Counted from the first letter of the stretch, positions 53,473 to 63,903 are shown. The stretch is 64,000 bases of DNA from Arcobacter sp. EP1 (GCA_001655195.1 LPNY01000021.1:93035-157034), one strand, 5' to 3'. Numbers and translations: made by a program. The notes: generated from the sequence alone by a model not told the origin.

Positions 53473-54603
53473 ATGGCAAAAAGAAAACCTCGACATAAGC
53501 GAAAACAACCACCAAAATCATCAGGAAAAATAAAACTCATTAACTTAGTACTCTTTATGATGGTACTAACTCTTACGATTACTATTGGTGCATATTTTGT
53601 CATCCTTGAAAACCATAATCAAAAGCAGTCTCCAAAAGTCAAGACAAATGTTGTTTACAACGAAGCCCAACTCGATGACTACAGAAATGAACGACTTAAT
53701 AAATATTTTGAAGAGACCTATAGTAAAAAACCAAAAGAGACACTACAAGAAAAGCCTGAACAAGACTCTTTAAAAGAAAAAATAAAAACCAAAGTTACTA
53801 GTCTCTTAAAAAAAGAGAATACCTTTGAAGAGTATACAAAAGAGTTTGAAAAAGAGTATATTGATTTAGAAAAACAAGAAAAAATCAAAAAAGAAACTGA
53901 ACAAATTATTGTTACAAAACCTATTAAAAAGCAACCAACAACATTTATTGATAAACGTCCTAAACTTGCTATTGTAATTGATGATGTTACTATTAAATCG
54001 CAAGTTAATAAAATACGAAATATTGGTTATAACATTACCATGGCATTTATGCCTCCAACTTCACGACATAGAAACTCAGCTAAAATAGCACAAGGCCTAC
54101 CATTTTATATGATTCATTTTCCAATGCAAGCAACTAATTTTAAGCATGAAGAAGAGAATACATTACATATTGGAGACTCTTACGAAAAGATTGAAAAACG
54201 TGTTAGAGAAATACGACGCCTCTATCCAAATGCTATATATACAAACAATCACACAGGAAGTAAATTCACTGCGGATGATATAAGTATGGATAGACTTATC
54301 CTTGCATTAAAAAAATATAACTTTATTTTTGTAGATAGCCGAACCACTTCAAAAACTGTTGCCAAAAAATATACCAAAAAATATGGTATGCCATATATTG
54401 CACGAAATATTTTCTTGGACAACAAGCAAGAGTACAACTACATACAAAATCAATTAAAAAAAGCGATACGAATCGCCAAAAAAACAGGTTCTGCCATCGC
54501 AATTGGACACCCACATAGCAGTACTATAAAAGTACTCAAAGAATCCAAACACCTTTTAAAAGGTCTCAATCTAGTCTATATTAATAAAATTCCTACCGAT
54601 TAA
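53473..54603 (+). CDS. Divergent polysaccharide deacetylase (YibQ-like)
   Basis: The 376-residue protein has a basic N-terminus, one membrane helix (about residues 24-46), a charged Lys/Glu-rich linker (about 60-165) and a catalytic-type domain (about 165-376): PKLAIVIDDVTIK, MAFMPPT, YMIHFPMQA, TNNHTGSKFTAD and AIAIGHPHSST. This is the DUF610/divergent polysaccharide deacetylase family, anchored facing the periplasm. The substrate is not known. The ATG at 53473 was chosen over an upstream TTG because the upstream part overlaps the ilvC terminator. Confidence 0.88.
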   Translation: MAKRKPRHKRKQPPKSSGKIKLINLVLFMMVLTLTITIGAYFVILENHNQKQSPKVKTNVVYNEAQLDDYRNERLNKYFEETYSKKPKETLQEKPEQDSLKEKIKTKVTSLLKKENTFEEYTKEFEKEYIDLEKQEKIKKETEQIIVTKPIKKQPTTFIDKRPKLAIVIDDVTIKSQVNKIRNIGYNITMAFMPPTSRHRNSAKIAQGLPFYMIHFPMQATNFKHEEENTLHIGDSYEKIEKRVREIRRLYPNAIYTNNHTGSKFTADDISMDRLILALKKYNFIFVDSRTTSKTVAKKYTKKYGMPYIARNIFLDNKQEYNYIQNQLKKAIRIAKKTGSAIAIGHPHSSTIKVLKESKHLLKGLNLVYINKIPTD

Positions 54604-54619
54604 TTTATCCAAGAGCTGT

Positions 54620-54625
54620 TATAAT
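54620..54625 (+). promoter_or_regulatory. -10 element (TATAAT) for dprA
   Basis: A perfect TATAAT lies 28 nt before the dprA start; an AAGG ribosome site follows. Confidence 0.5.
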
Positions 54626-54653
54626 AATCTAAAAAATTATTTAAGGCTTTTAA

Positions 54654-55421
54654 ATGCAATTAATTGATTTTGAGATTCCTGAATTTAACAATTTACAAAC
54701 TGATTTAACCACACTAAACTATCTGGGAAATACTACTTTGCTTTCAAAACGAAAAGTCTCTATTGTAGGGACTAGAAGACCCAGTCACTATACACAAAAC
54801 TTTACACACCTGCTTGCACAAGGACTTTCCCAAAGAAATATTATTGTGGTTAGTGGTGCAGCAATGGGTGTGGATGGGATAGCACACAAAGCTGTAAAAG
54901 AATCCCAAACAATCGCTGTAGTCGCCAATGGATTAGATATTCGCTACCCACGAGTTAATAGTGGCTTAATCAAAGAGATTGAACAAAAAGGTTTGATGTT
55001 ATCACAGTTTGAAAAGGGATATGAAGCACGCGCATACTCCTTTGTACAACGAAATGAATTGGTTGTTGCCTTGGGTGAAGTTTTAATTATCACTGAAGCC
55101 TCACTAAACTCAGGAAGTATGCGAAGTGCTGAATTTGCTATCAAACAAAACAAAAAGATTTATGTTTTGCCTCATCGTTTGGGGGAGAGTCAAGGAACGC
55201 AACAACTTATTAACCAAGGATTAGCCACACCTATTTATGATATTGATAGCTTTTTAAATAATTTTGGTCACATTAATACACAAGAAGATGAAATATTAAC
55301 ATTCTGTAAAGGGAACCAAAATTATGAAAGTGCTTATTTACAATTTGGAGAAAAACTTTTAGAGTATGAACTAGAAGGAAAACTTTTGGTCAACAATGGG
55401 ATAATTACTATTATTGAATAA
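54654..55421 (+). CDS. dprA: DNA processing protein DprA
   Basis: DprA (255 residues) loads RecA on incoming single-stranded DNA in natural transformation. The Rossmann-like core is present: VSIVGTRRPS, VVSGAAMGVDGIAH, VVANGLD and the ALNSGSMRSAEFA segment with GSM. Its presence suggests competence, consistent with relatives. It ends 6 nt from the convergent nhaA. Confidence 0.94.
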   Translation: MQLIDFEIPEFNNLQTDLTTLNYLGNTTLLSKRKVSIVGTRRPSHYTQNFTHLLAQGLSQRNIIVVSGAAMGVDGIAHKAVKESQTIAVVANGLDIRYPRVNSGLIKEIEQKGLMLSQFEKGYEARAYSFVQRNELVVALGEVLIITEASLNSGSMRSAEFAIKQNKKIYVLPHRLGESQGTQQLINQGLATPIYDIDSFLNNFGHINTQEDEILTFCKGNQNYESAYLQFGEKLLEYELEGKLLVNNGIITIIE

Positions 55422-55426
55422 TAAAT

Positions 55427-56614
55427 CTAAATTTTACAATAGCGTTTTGCCTTTGTAAAACGTAAAATCAAATACCCCAAAACACCAGAAAGTAACGAAC
55501 CAATTAAAATAGCCAATCTATCTGTATACATATAGGTTGTATCAATAGGATATGCTAATGAATCAATAAAAAGACTCATAGTAAATCCAATACCTGTTAA
55601 AACACTTATTCCATACACTTGCATCCACGTTGAACATTTAGGCAGTTTAGCCAGTTTTAGTTTCACTGCAATAACCACAAACCCAAAAACTCCCAACTGT
55701 TTTCCAAAAAAAAGTCCTAAAATAATTCCCATAGGAACAGGTTCAATCATATTACTAAAATCCATATTTCGTAGGTCAATACCCGCATTCACAAAAGCAA
55801 AAAGAGGTAAAACTAAAAAAGCAACCCAAAAATGAAGGTTATGTCGAAGTTTTTTGTCCGGAGCATTGTGTTTTCCTTTAGCAGTTTTTCCGCTAAGTGG
55901 AATAGTAAAAGCGAGAATAATCCCTGCTAAGGTTGCATGAACACCTGATTTGAGTACACTTACCCAAAGAATCGTTCCTACTATCATATATGCTGCTGTT
56001 TTAATCACACCAAAACGGTTCATTGCCACTAAGACAATGATACACAATAGCGCTATCATCAAAGACAAGGCTGACAAATCTGTAGTATAAAATAGTGCAA
56101 TAATAATAATGGCACCAATATCGTCAATTATTGCCAATGCCATCAAAAAGATTTTTAAACTAACAGGAACACGCTTGCCTAACAGCGCTAAAATACCCAA
56201 AGCAAATGCTATATCCGTAGCAGTTGGAATTGCCCATCCTCGTATTGCTTGAGGGTCCGAACCATTAAAATAAATAAAAATCACTGCAGGAACTAGCATC
56301 CCACCTACAGCAGCCAGTCCAGGCAGTGCAACTTTTGACCATGAAGAGAGATGTCCTGCTAACAATTCACGTTTGATTTCTAAACCTATGACTAAGAAAA
56401 AAAGTGCCATAAGTCCGTCATTAATCCACAAATAAAGAGGTTTATCAATAACTAAGGTTTCGACAGTTAATGTAATTTGAATATGAACAATATCACTATA
56501 TATTGAGGCAAGAGGAGAGTTACGTAAAATTAAGGCAAAGAGGGTAACAAATATTAAAATAATCCCCGCAGAGGACTCTTGTTTTATGAAATCTCGAACT
56601 AAAATCTTCATCAC
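55427..56614 (-). CDS. nhaA: Na+/H+ antiporter NhaA
   Basis: NhaA (395 residues, about 12 membrane helices) exports sodium in exchange for protons. The ion-binding ALAIIDDIGAIIIIALFY motif with paired Asp residues and the PTATDIAFALG segment are typical. It stands alone, with 120 nt to murC upstream. Sodium export suits a marine or brackish lifestyle, which is inference. Confidence 0.96.
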   Translation of the reverse strand: MMKILVRDFIKQESSAGIILIFVTLFALILRNSPLASIYSDIVHIQITLTVETLVIDKPLYLWINDGLMALFFLVIGLEIKRELLAGHLSSWSKVALPGLAAVGGMLVPAVIFIYFNGSDPQAIRGWAIPTATDIAFALGILALLGKRVPVSLKIFLMALAIIDDIGAIIIIALFYTTDLSALSLMIALLCIIVLVAMNRFGVIKTAAYMIVGTILWVSVLKSGVHATLAGIILAFTIPLSGKTAKGKHNAPDKKLRHNLHFWVAFLVLPLFAFVNAGIDLRNMDFSNMIEPVPMGIILGLFFGKQLGVFGFVVIAVKLKLAKLPKCSTWMQVYGISVLTGIGFTMSLFIDSLAYPIDTTYMYTDRLAILIGSLLSGVLGYLILRFTKAKRYCKI

Positions 56615-56734
56615 AATCCTAGTGGTACTATATTGGTGCCAAGGTATGGCAAAGTACTATAATTATTTTATAATAAATGGCTTTACAAATTCTTAATTAA
56701 TTATAGCACTTTTAAAAAGTTATAAACAAAATAC

Positions 56735-58039
56735 TTAATTTTGACGCAGTTGATAGGTGATATCACCTGCTCCTACACCTACTATTAACCCCTTATCATA
56801 AGAAGCAATAACCTTACCATCTTTTATAAGTTCGATGGTACAATCACCTGCTCGCACACTGTCTGCAAAAATAGGATTATAGGATTCAAACTCTTTTTCA
56901 AAATCTATGATAATCTCTTTTTCACCTGCAACTGTCCAAATTGGTAAAATAACCAACTCATCACATCGTTTGAAGCATTTTTTGAAACCTTCTAGGTTAT
57001 CATTGGTTCGTGAATATTTATGAGGTTGCCAAATCATCACTCGTTTATTAAGATTTTTGAGATTATCATACAGCTCAACAGATTTCATTGTTGCTTCAAT
57101 CTCTGTTGGATGGTGAGCATAATCATCAATCAGTACAAAATGTTCGCATTTTTGTAAAACATCAAACCGTTTTTTGATACCTCTATATGATTTTAAATTC
57201 TCTCGAATTGTTTCCACATCAATTTCATTTAGTGCTGCTAAAATTGCTAAAGCTGCATCTATTGCAATATGGTATCCAAATCCCCAAACCTCAAAAGAAC
57301 CATACTCTTTTAACTCAAATTTTGTAAAAGGTTCATCATCTTTTAAAATGTACGATAAATTTTTTATATCATGACTTGGATAAAGCCTTATTGCTTCTTG
57401 GATATCAAGTTTTTGAACATGCTCATCTTCAGCATTTATAACGCGAACTTTCCCTAAATTAATAAACTTTTCATAAGACTCAAAAAACTTATCATAGTCA
57501 TAATTATAATACTCCATATGCTCAGGCTCTGCATTGGTTACAATTGAACAGTAAGGATTAGAGAGTAAAAAAGAGGCATCTGATTCATCCGCTTCAAAAG
57601 CAACTAAATCATCCACATATCTAAAGTTTGAATTAAAATCTTTTGAAATAGCCCCAATAAGTGCTGATGAATTTAAAATCGAAGCTAAAATTGCAGTGGT
57701 AGTTGATTTTCCATGAGCTCCTGCCACACAATAGTTTTTCTTGTCACCTAAAATAATAGGCAAAGCTTCTTTTCGTGAAAGGGTTCGTATTTGTTTAATA
57801 CGAGATTCAATAAGCTCTGGATTTTCATCAGTAACTGCAGCTGAATAGATAACAATATCAGGGTCTTGAATGTTTTTTGCATCTTGAGGACAATTAACAA
57901 TAATCCCCTCTTCTTCAAGTTGCTTGGTAATAGGACTTGGTTTCATATCTGAACCACACACTTCATGTCCATCATTTTTTAAAAATCTTGCAAGTGCAGA
58001 GAGCCCAATACCACCAATACCTATAAAATGTATCTTCAT
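56735..58039 (-). CDS. murC: UDP-N-acetylmuramate--L-alanine ligase
   Basis: MurC (434 residues) adds L-alanine to UDP-MurNAc in peptidoglycan synthesis. The N-terminal HFIGIGGIGLSALA and the ATP loop AGAHGKSTTTAILA are present, as are FEADESDASF and DDYAHHPTEI. It follows the unknown gene at 58042 after 2 nt. Confidence 0.97.
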   Translation of the reverse strand: MKIHFIGIGGIGLSALARFLKNDGHEVCGSDMKPSPITKQLEEEGIIVNCPQDAKNIQDPDIVIYSAAVTDENPELIESRIKQIRTLSRKEALPIILGDKKNYCVAGAHGKSTTTAILASILNSSALIGAISKDFNSNFRYVDDLVAFEADESDASFLLSNPYCSIVTNAEPEHMEYYNYDYDKFFESYEKFINLGKVRVINAEDEHVQKLDIQEAIRLYPSHDIKNLSYILKDDEPFTKFELKEYGSFEVWGFGYHIAIDAALAILAALNEIDVETIRENLKSYRGIKKRFDVLQKCEHFVLIDDYAHHPTEIEATMKSVELYDNLKNLNKRVMIWQPHKYSRTNDNLEGFKKCFKRCDELVILPIWTVAGEKEIIIDFEKEFESYNPIFADSVRAGDCTIELIKDGKVIASYDKGLIVGVGAGDITYQLRQN

Positions 58040-58041
58040 TA

Positions 58042-58620
58042 TTAGTCCAGTAAGTGCTGTAAATTATGTTGTAATGTCTTTAACACTACCGTATTATCTT
58101 TTAAAATTTTCTCTGTCTCTTCTTGAAATGAGACAATAAAATAACCATACTTTTCTTCTAACTCACTTGGTTCTGGGTTAACCATATTTTCGTAAAACTG
58201 CTCTAAGTTATAGTTTTTTGAACAAGCAATTAAATGTACATTTAAAGCTCTTTGTAAAAGCCCATCATCAATAATATTACTTAATACAAAAAGAAGCTCT
58301 TTTGCTCCTTCAATATCATCACAACTCCACTTTTCAATGGCATGTTCATAAAAAGATCGCACATAATAGAGTTCATCACCCTCTAATCGTAATTTCTTTC
58401 CAGTATTAACAATATTGTCCACATTTTCAAAAGCAATTTTTAGAATATGTTCATAGACATCATTCACTTTTTCTTCTTCTAAATCTAAAATCAATAAAGA
58501 GTCTAATACCTCATAAAGTGCTGAAATATTTTTTGTTTTAATGGCATCAACTCTCGTCTTTTCTAAGTATGTTAAAAACTCTGGGTTTGTTCTTGCTTGA
58601 TTTAACTCATCTTGCGTCAT
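58042..58620 (-). CDS. Unknown soluble protein between aminotransferase and murC
   Basis: This 192-residue acidic, helical protein has no membrane segment and no family I can name. It overlaps the aminotransferase gene by 14 nt and precedes murC by 2 nt, so it is cotranscribed with cell-wall genes. The helical, Glu- and Leu-rich character might reflect a repeat scaffold such as TPR-like helices, but no clear repeat is visible. Confidence 0.7.
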   Translation of the reverse strand: MTQDELNQARTNPEFLTYLEKTRVDAIKTKNISALYEVLDSLLILDLEEEKVNDVYEHILKIAFENVDNIVNTGKKLRLEGDELYYVRSFYEHAIEKWSCDDIEGAKELLFVLSNIIDDGLLQRALNVHLIACSKNYNLEQFYENMVNPEPSELEEKYGYFIVSFQEETEKILKDNTVVLKTLQHNLQHLLD

Positions 58621-59743
58621 TCATAAAATCCTTTAATCTATTTAATGCTTCTTTTGTTTTTGTTTCATTTTCTACTAAGGCGATTCGAATATAACCTTTT
58701 CCTTCGCCATTACGTCCTAAATATCGTCCTGGTAATACTTTGATGTTTTTTTGCTCATAAAGTTCTTTTGCAAACTTTTCATCATCTTCAACTTCTAACC
58801 AAATATAAAAAGTTGAAACAGGAATATCAACCCCTAATATCTCTTGGGCTATTTCAAAATTTCGTTTATAAATCTTTTGAAAGTATTTGACATGCTCAGT
58901 GTCATTCCATGCCGCTGCTGCTGCTGTTTGTAGAGGTATTGGACTAGCACACCCAATATAAGTTCGGTACTGCATGTAACCTTTTAGAATCTCTTTATCT
59001 CCAGCAATAAACCCACTTCGCAAGCCTGGTGCACTGCTTCGTTTTGAGATTGAGTTTACCACTAAAATATTTTTAAATTCAGGATTTCCAGCTTTTACTG
59101 AAGCTTCTAACAGCGAAGCTGGGCGATTATTTTCATCAAAATAGATTTCACTGTAACACTCATCATTTAACAACACAAAATCATACTCTAAAGCATATTT
59201 AACCCACTGAGCCATAACATCAATACTCATATTTGCTGATGTTGGGTTACTTGGGTAGTTAATGATTACTAAATCACAGGCTTTCATCTGTTCTGGCGTT
59301 AAACTCACTTGAAAATCGTTCTGCTTTGTTAATGGCATATGAATTACATTAGCCCTGCTTGCTGTTGCAGCTCCTTCGTAAATTTGATAAAAAGGATTAG
59401 GGAATGCTATTGTTGGATTTTGTTTATCAAACAAATAGTATTGAGGGAAATTAAAAAGAGCCTCTCGTGTACCAAAGGTAGGAATAAGTTCACTTTTATC
59501 TAAAGTAATTCCAAAACGTTTTTGCATAAAATTTAACATAGACTCTTTTAAAAAATCTTCACCTGCAGTTTTAGGATATTTTTTAAGTAATGAAGAACTT
59601 TGAGAAAAACTCTCTTGTATAAAATCGGGTGTTTCAAATTGTGGTTCACCAATAGTTAAAGCAGAAAGTTCATACTCACTATTTGGCGTGACATCTTTAA
59701 AAAGTTTATTTAATTTTTCAAAGGGATAGGGTTCAAATTGCAT
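58607..59743 (-). CDS. PLP aminotransferase, likely succinyldiaminopimelate (DapC-like)
   Basis: The 378-residue class I/II aminotransferase has PTFGTREALFNFP, the INYPSNPTSANMS segment, the LLNDECYSEIYFDE region and the PLP-lysine motif NSISKRSSAPGLRSGF. The NSLSKRS-type motif is typical of N-succinyldiaminopimelate aminotransferase in lysine and peptidoglycan synthesis, and its location with murC supports this. The exact substrate is inferred. Confidence 0.85.
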   Translation of the reverse strand: MQFEPYPFEKLNKLFKDVTPNSEYELSALTIGEPQFETPDFIQESFSQSSSLLKKYPKTAGEDFLKESMLNFMQKRFGITLDKSELIPTFGTREALFNFPQYYLFDKQNPTIAFPNPFYQIYEGAATASRANVIHMPLTKQNDFQVSLTPEQMKACDLVIINYPSNPTSANMSIDVMAQWVKYALEYDFVLLNDECYSEIYFDENNRPASLLEASVKAGNPEFKNILVVNSISKRSSAPGLRSGFIAGDKEILKGYMQYRTYIGCASPIPLQTAAAAAWNDTEHVKYFQKIYKRNFEIAQEILGVDIPVSTFYIWLEVEDDEKFAKELYEQKNIKVLPGRYLGRNGEGKGYIRIALVENETKTKEALNRLKDFMNDAR

Positions 59744-59769
59744 TATTTACCTTTACTAATATTTTAATT

Positions 59770-61194
59770 TTAATCTTCAACAATTGGAATAAGTAGTTGA
59801 TTGTATTTTTTCATGTCAAAACTCAGTAAGTCCGAGTTAGTATAGAAGAACTCATAAAAATATCTTTTTTTAAGCATATCTTTTTTCAATGGCATGATTT
59901 GAAGAATATTCTCTTGCTTTTTAAGTTCACGAATAGGGTTTTTATCCTCAGTAATGATTTCAACTTTTTGGTTAAAAATTTTTGATAAGTTTTCAAAGTG
60001 ATCTAAAAGTTCACGTTTATTTTCATCCCCCATAGGGTCCATATCAAGAATTTTAGTTTTAGTTTTAAGCTGACTTGAGATATCAAAAATAATAGGAGAA
60101 ATCTGTTCATAGGATTGGGTGTCATTTACCAATACAAAGGTTTCTTTTGAAGTATTGATACTCTCATGTCCTAGCTTTAAAATAGGAATACGCATATCAA
60201 CAAGTGAAGCGATTGCATTTTTATCTTCAAAAACCTCATAAGAGAGCATAATCATTCCAATATCATACTTCTTTCGATCTTCTCGTAAGATTTTTTGAAA
60301 GCCTAAATTGTGATAATCAATAACAACTCTTAGATTCTCAATTCCCCGTAATTCTGCATGAATTTTATCCATCAATGCAACTGAAGTTGGTCGCGTAATA
60401 CGAACAATCAGTTTTTGATTTTTGAGTACTTGATTTAAATATTTTGCTTCTTGTACTGCTTTGACCACATACTCTTCTTTTTGTAAATAGAGATCCACAT
60501 AAAGATAGATATTGTGCCCAAAAGGCATCGGAAACTGACCTTGTGTTTTTCCAATGGCATTATAGACTTGCATCAACACTTCAGGTTTTCCAATAACAAG
60601 AATAATATCATTAGGTTTTAAAATCAACGAGGGTTTAATATTAATCATTTTTTGGTTTCTGTAAAGACCAAAAATACGCCACTCTCTTTGCTCAATTGAA
60701 CCAATATAACGGTAGGCATAGGAACTTCCAAAAGGAACTCGAATCTCCATAATCTCACCCTGTTTTAGACCAATATTTTGCGCCATAACAGGGTAGTTTG
60801 GTAGACGTTCGAGCATACCATTGGCCAACACTTCAATACCACGATAGATATTTACGTAAGGATCTTCAAGTTCAATTCCCCAGTAATCCAAAACATTCAT
60901 CTGTAGCGTTCTTTTTTCTTGCTTGATATTAGCAATAACACTTAACATTTCATCTTTTGAGTTTAGGGCAATAAGTGCCTCAGAATGAATATCTTTATCC
61001 AATACCATTGCTAACTTTGTAGGAGAGGTTGGGTCAAATTTATAAAAGGTAAAATTGGATGGTTTTTTGTCCGTTAGAATTTGGTCATTCATATAAATAA
61101 TATCATAATAGTTTTCACCACTATTAGTATCTAGAATTCTGTGTAATAACTTCTTGGCGACAATACCATCTAAAATAACGAGTATCTTTTTCAT
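59770..61194 (-). CDS. COG3400 family protein with TrkA-type domains
   Basis: This 474-residue cytoplasmic protein resembles TrkA-like potassium-channel regulators (RCK). An N-terminal Rossmann-like part (MKKILVILDGIVAKKLLHRIL) is followed by a TrkA_C-like domain (about residues 150-210, with KPNDIILVIGKPEVL) and further Rossmann-like segments. It lacks membrane helices. COG3400 proteins are conserved in Campylobacterota and their role is not established; control of ion flux is likely. It is the first gene of the run to murC. Confidence 0.78.
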   Translation of the reverse strand: MKKILVILDGIVAKKLLHRILDTNSGENYYDIIYMNDQILTDKKPSNFTFYKFDPTSPTKLAMVLDKDIHSEALIALNSKDEMLSVIANIKQEKRTLQMNVLDYWGIELEDPYVNIYRGIEVLANGMLERLPNYPVMAQNIGLKQGEIMEIRVPFGSSYAYRYIGSIEQREWRIFGLYRNQKMINIKPSLILKPNDIILVIGKPEVLMQVYNAIGKTQGQFPMPFGHNIYLYVDLYLQKEEYVVKAVQEAKYLNQVLKNQKLIVRITRPTSVALMDKIHAELRGIENLRVVIDYHNLGFQKILREDRKKYDIGMIMLSYEVFEDKNAIASLVDMRIPILKLGHESINTSKETFVLVNDTQSYEQISPIIFDISSQLKTKTKILDMDPMGDENKRELLDHFENLSKIFNQKVEIITEDKNPIRELKKQENILQIMPLKKDMLKKRYFYEFFYTNSDLLSFDMKKYNQLLIPIVED

Positions 61195-61251
61195 GCGCGT
61201 ATTATATCTTTTTCTTACTAATAGAGTGGTTTAAATAGACAAATTAATCAA

Positions 61252-62139
61252 TTAAAGGGGTTTTATCTTACGCTTTATTTTTATCTCCGTAACCAAGGTT
61301 GCAAAAATAATAAGACCAGCTCCTACAAGCTGAGAAGCAGTTAAAACTTCATTACCAACATAAACACCATAAAATGCAGCACTTACAGGCTCCATTGTAA
61401 AAATAATTGCCGTTTTTGTAGCCGTTGTGTATTGTTGAAAATAAGTCTGAATCAAAAAAGCGTACACCGTTGCAAAAATTGAAGTCACGATTACTGCTTT
61501 TAAAAATACAGGGTTAAAATCTAAATTAAAGGTCACTTCTTCTAATGATAACGAGAAAATTAATGAAAGGATAGTGACGGTTAAAAATTGAAAGCACACA
61601 ATTAAAAAAACATCTGCTTTTGTAGAGAATTTACCTGTGAAAACTATGTGAATAGCAAACATTAAAGCACAGATTAGTGTCAAAAACTCACCAAAACCAA
61701 CACTTAGCGTTCCACTCATTGTTAAAAAATATAATCCTGCTAGAGCCACGAAAGAACCAATGAAAACATTAAGACGTACTTTATCTTTAAAAAGTAAAAA
61801 TGCTAAAAATGGCACAAAAATCACATTAAATCCGGTAATAAATGCAACAATGGAACTTTTCACATAAGTTAGTCCAAAGGTTTGCGTTGCAAAGCCACCA
61901 AAGAGTGCAAAACCTAAAATAACACCATAAAACATAGACTCTTTAGTAATATTATTTATTCGATTGTATGAAATTAAAAACATTAAAATAGTTGCAATAC
62001 CAAAACGCCAAAATAAAAATGCGTAAACAGGAACACTTTTAATGGCATCTTGAACCATCAAAAATGTAACTCCCCAAGCAATGGCTACTGTTAATAATAA
62101 GATATCAGCTTTAAATTCTAATAATTTAATTGTTTTCAA
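61252..62139 (-). CDS. EamA/DMT family transporter
   Basis: The 295-residue membrane protein has about ten helices and two EamA repeats (for example AIAWGVTFLMVQDA near the N-terminus and IIFTMEPVSAAFYGVYVGNEVL in the second half). DMT transporters export amino acids or other small metabolites; the substrate is unknown. It is divergent from the amino-acid ABC genes. Confidence 0.9.
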   Translation of the reverse strand: MKTIKLLEFKADILLLTVAIAWGVTFLMVQDAIKSVPVYAFLFWRFGIATILMFLISYNRINNITKESMFYGVILGFALFGGFATQTFGLTYVKSSIVAFITGFNVIFVPFLAFLLFKDKVRLNVFIGSFVALAGLYFLTMSGTLSVGFGEFLTLICALMFAIHIVFTGKFSTKADVFLIVCFQFLTVTILSLIFSLSLEEVTFNLDFNPVFLKAVIVTSIFATVYAFLIQTYFQQYTTATKTAIIFTMEPVSAAFYGVYVGNEVLTASQLVGAGLIIFATLVTEIKIKRKIKPL

Positions 62140-62212
62140 ATATTTTCCTTCAAAAAAACGAATATTATCAAAATAATAATTAATTTTAAAAAAAAGTATA
62201 AAAACCTCATAA

Positions 62213-62234
62213 TTATGTCATACTTATGTCTTAT
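62213..62234. repeat. Two 11-bp direct repeats upstream of ABC operon
   Basis: TTATGTCATAC and TTATGTCTTAT are adjacent 11-bp direct repeats. They contain TGTCATA and TGTCTTA one helical turn apart, close to the Pho-box layout bound by PhoB-like regulators. They lie 84 nt before the ABC ATPase start and 74 nt before the divergent transporter. Confidence 0.5.
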
Positions 62235-62317
62235 ACTGTTTTAAAATTTTTTACATTAGAATGAAAGATTGTATAAAAAATTTGGGGTAACCAAAAAGTA
62301 ATAAATAAAGAGTACGA

Positions 62318-63061
62318 ATGAATGACAAACTTGTAATTGACATGCGAAGTATTGATAAATACTATGATGACTTCCATGTTCTAAAGAATATTAATTTTAG
62401 CGTTAAACAAGGGGAAATCGTCGTTGTTTGTGGGCCATCAGGTTCAGGAAAATCAACACTGATTCGATGTATTAACGGTCTAGAAGATATTGATGATGGT
62501 GAAATTATGGTTGATGATATCAATATTCATCAAAGTAAAAAAAACCTCAAAGAGATACGAAGCGAAGTTGGAATGGTATTTCAACACTTTAATCTTTTCC
62601 CTCACTTAACAATTTTAGAAAATATCACCCTCGCACAAACATTAGTTAAAAAAATATCTAAAAAAGATGCAGAACACATTGCAATGGGACTACTTGAAAA
62701 AGTAAAACTTCAAGACAAAGCATACTCTTATCCAGCAGATTTAAGTGGTGGACAAAAACAACGAGTTGCTATTGGACGAAGTTTAGCAATGAAACCAAAA
62801 GTATTATTGTTTGATGAACCAACATCAGCATTAGACCCAGAAACCATTGGGGATGTTTTATCAGTAATGCAAGATTTAGCACGAGAGAACTATACATTAG
62901 TATGTGTTACTCACGAAATGGGTTTTGCTAAAGAAGTGGGTGACCGTATTGTCTTTATGGACCACGGTGTTATTGTTGAAGAGAATACTCCTGAGGAGTT
63001 CTTTAACAATCCACAATCAGACCGTGCTAAAAAATTCTTAAATGAAATTTTAGTGCACTAA
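62318..63061 (+). CDS. Polar amino acid ABC transporter ATPase (GlnQ-like)
   Basis: This 247-residue ATPase has Walker A (GPSGSGKST), the ABC signature [16 protein letters not shown] and Walker [14 protein letters not shown]. The pattern [11 protein letters not shown] is typical of GlnQ/HisP-type amino acid importers. It is followed by a binding protein and the start of a permease gene. Confidence 0.95.
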   Translation: MNDKLVIDMRSIDKYYDDFHVLKNINFSVKQGEIVVVCGPSGSGKSTLIRCINGLEDIDDGEIMVDDINIHQSKKNLKEIRSEVGMVFQHFNLFPHLTILENITLAQTLVKKISKKDAEHIAMGLLEKVKLQDKAYSYPADLSGGQKQRVAIGRSLAMKPKVLLFDEPTSALDPETIGDVLSVMQDLARENYTLVCVTHEMGFAKEVGDRIVFMDHGVIVEENTPEEFFNNPQSDRAKKFLNEILVH

Positions 63062-63093
63062 AATCAAGATTTACATTAAACTAAGGAGAAACA

Positions 63094-63903
63094 ATGAAAA
63101 AAATCGTTTTAGCATTAGCAGTGCTTTTTACATCATCACTTTTTGCGGATGATATCAACCTATGGAAAAAATCGACGCTTAACAAAATTTTAGAGCGTGG
63201 AGAGATGCAAGTTTGTATGGAACCTGGTTACATGCCATTTGAAATGAAAGACAAAAAAGGTCGAATCATTGGATACGATGTGGACATGGCTAAAAAAATG
63301 GCAAAAGAGATGGGTGTAAAAGCTAAATTCCTTCCAACGGCTTGGGATGGGATTATTGCAGCACTTATCACTGGTAAATGTGATATTATTATGTCAGGTA
63401 TGACAATTACTCAACAAAGAAACTTAAAAGTAAACTTTGCAAACCCTTACATTGTTGTTGGACAAACACTAATGATGAAAAAAGGTCTTCCTGCAAAATC
63501 TGCTAAAGAGTTAGATAAACCAGAATATACAATTGCTACAAAACTTGGTGTTACAGGTGAAATTGCAACACGAAAATTCTTCAAAAAAGCAAAAATCGTA
63601 ACGTTTGAAACAGAAGCTGACGCGGCAAGTGAAGTGTTAAATGGACGAGCTGATGCTATGGTTTATGACCAACCTTACAACGTACTGTTTATGTCTGATA
63701 AAGGTAAAGGTAAATTAGTTCACTTAGATACACCATTAACATATGAGCCATTAGGGTGGGCTATTAGAAAAGGTGATCCAGATTTTCTTAACTGGTTAAA
63801 CAACTTCTTACAACAAATGAAAGAAGACAAAGTTGTTAATTTCCATGCTAACCTTTACAAAAAATGGTTACAAGATACTAAATGGCTTAAAAGAGTTCAA
63901 TAA
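63094..63903 (+). CDS. Amino acid ABC transporter binding protein
   Basis: The 269-residue periplasmic protein has a signal peptide (residues 1-18, ending SLFAD) and the type 2 amino acid binding fold: GEMQVCMEPGYMPFEM, RIIGYDVDMAKKMAK, GKCDIIMSGMTIT and ADAMVYDQPY. It captures a polar amino acid or related compound; the exact ligand is unknown. An AAGGAG site precedes the ATG. Its stop overlaps the permease start by one base. Confidence 0.95.
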   Translation: MKKIVLALAVLFTSSLFADDINLWKKSTLNKILERGEMQVCMEPGYMPFEMKDKKGRIIGYDVDMAKKMAKEMGVKAKFLPTAWDGIIAALITGKCDIIMSGMTITQQRNLKVNFANPYIVVGQTLMMKKGLPAKSAKELDKPEYTIATKLGVTGEIATRKFFKKAKIVTFETEADAASEVLNGRADAMVYDQPYNVLFMSDKGKGKLVHLDTPLTYEPLGWAIRKGDPDFLNWLNNFLQQMKEDKVVNFHANLYKKWLQDTKWLKRVQ

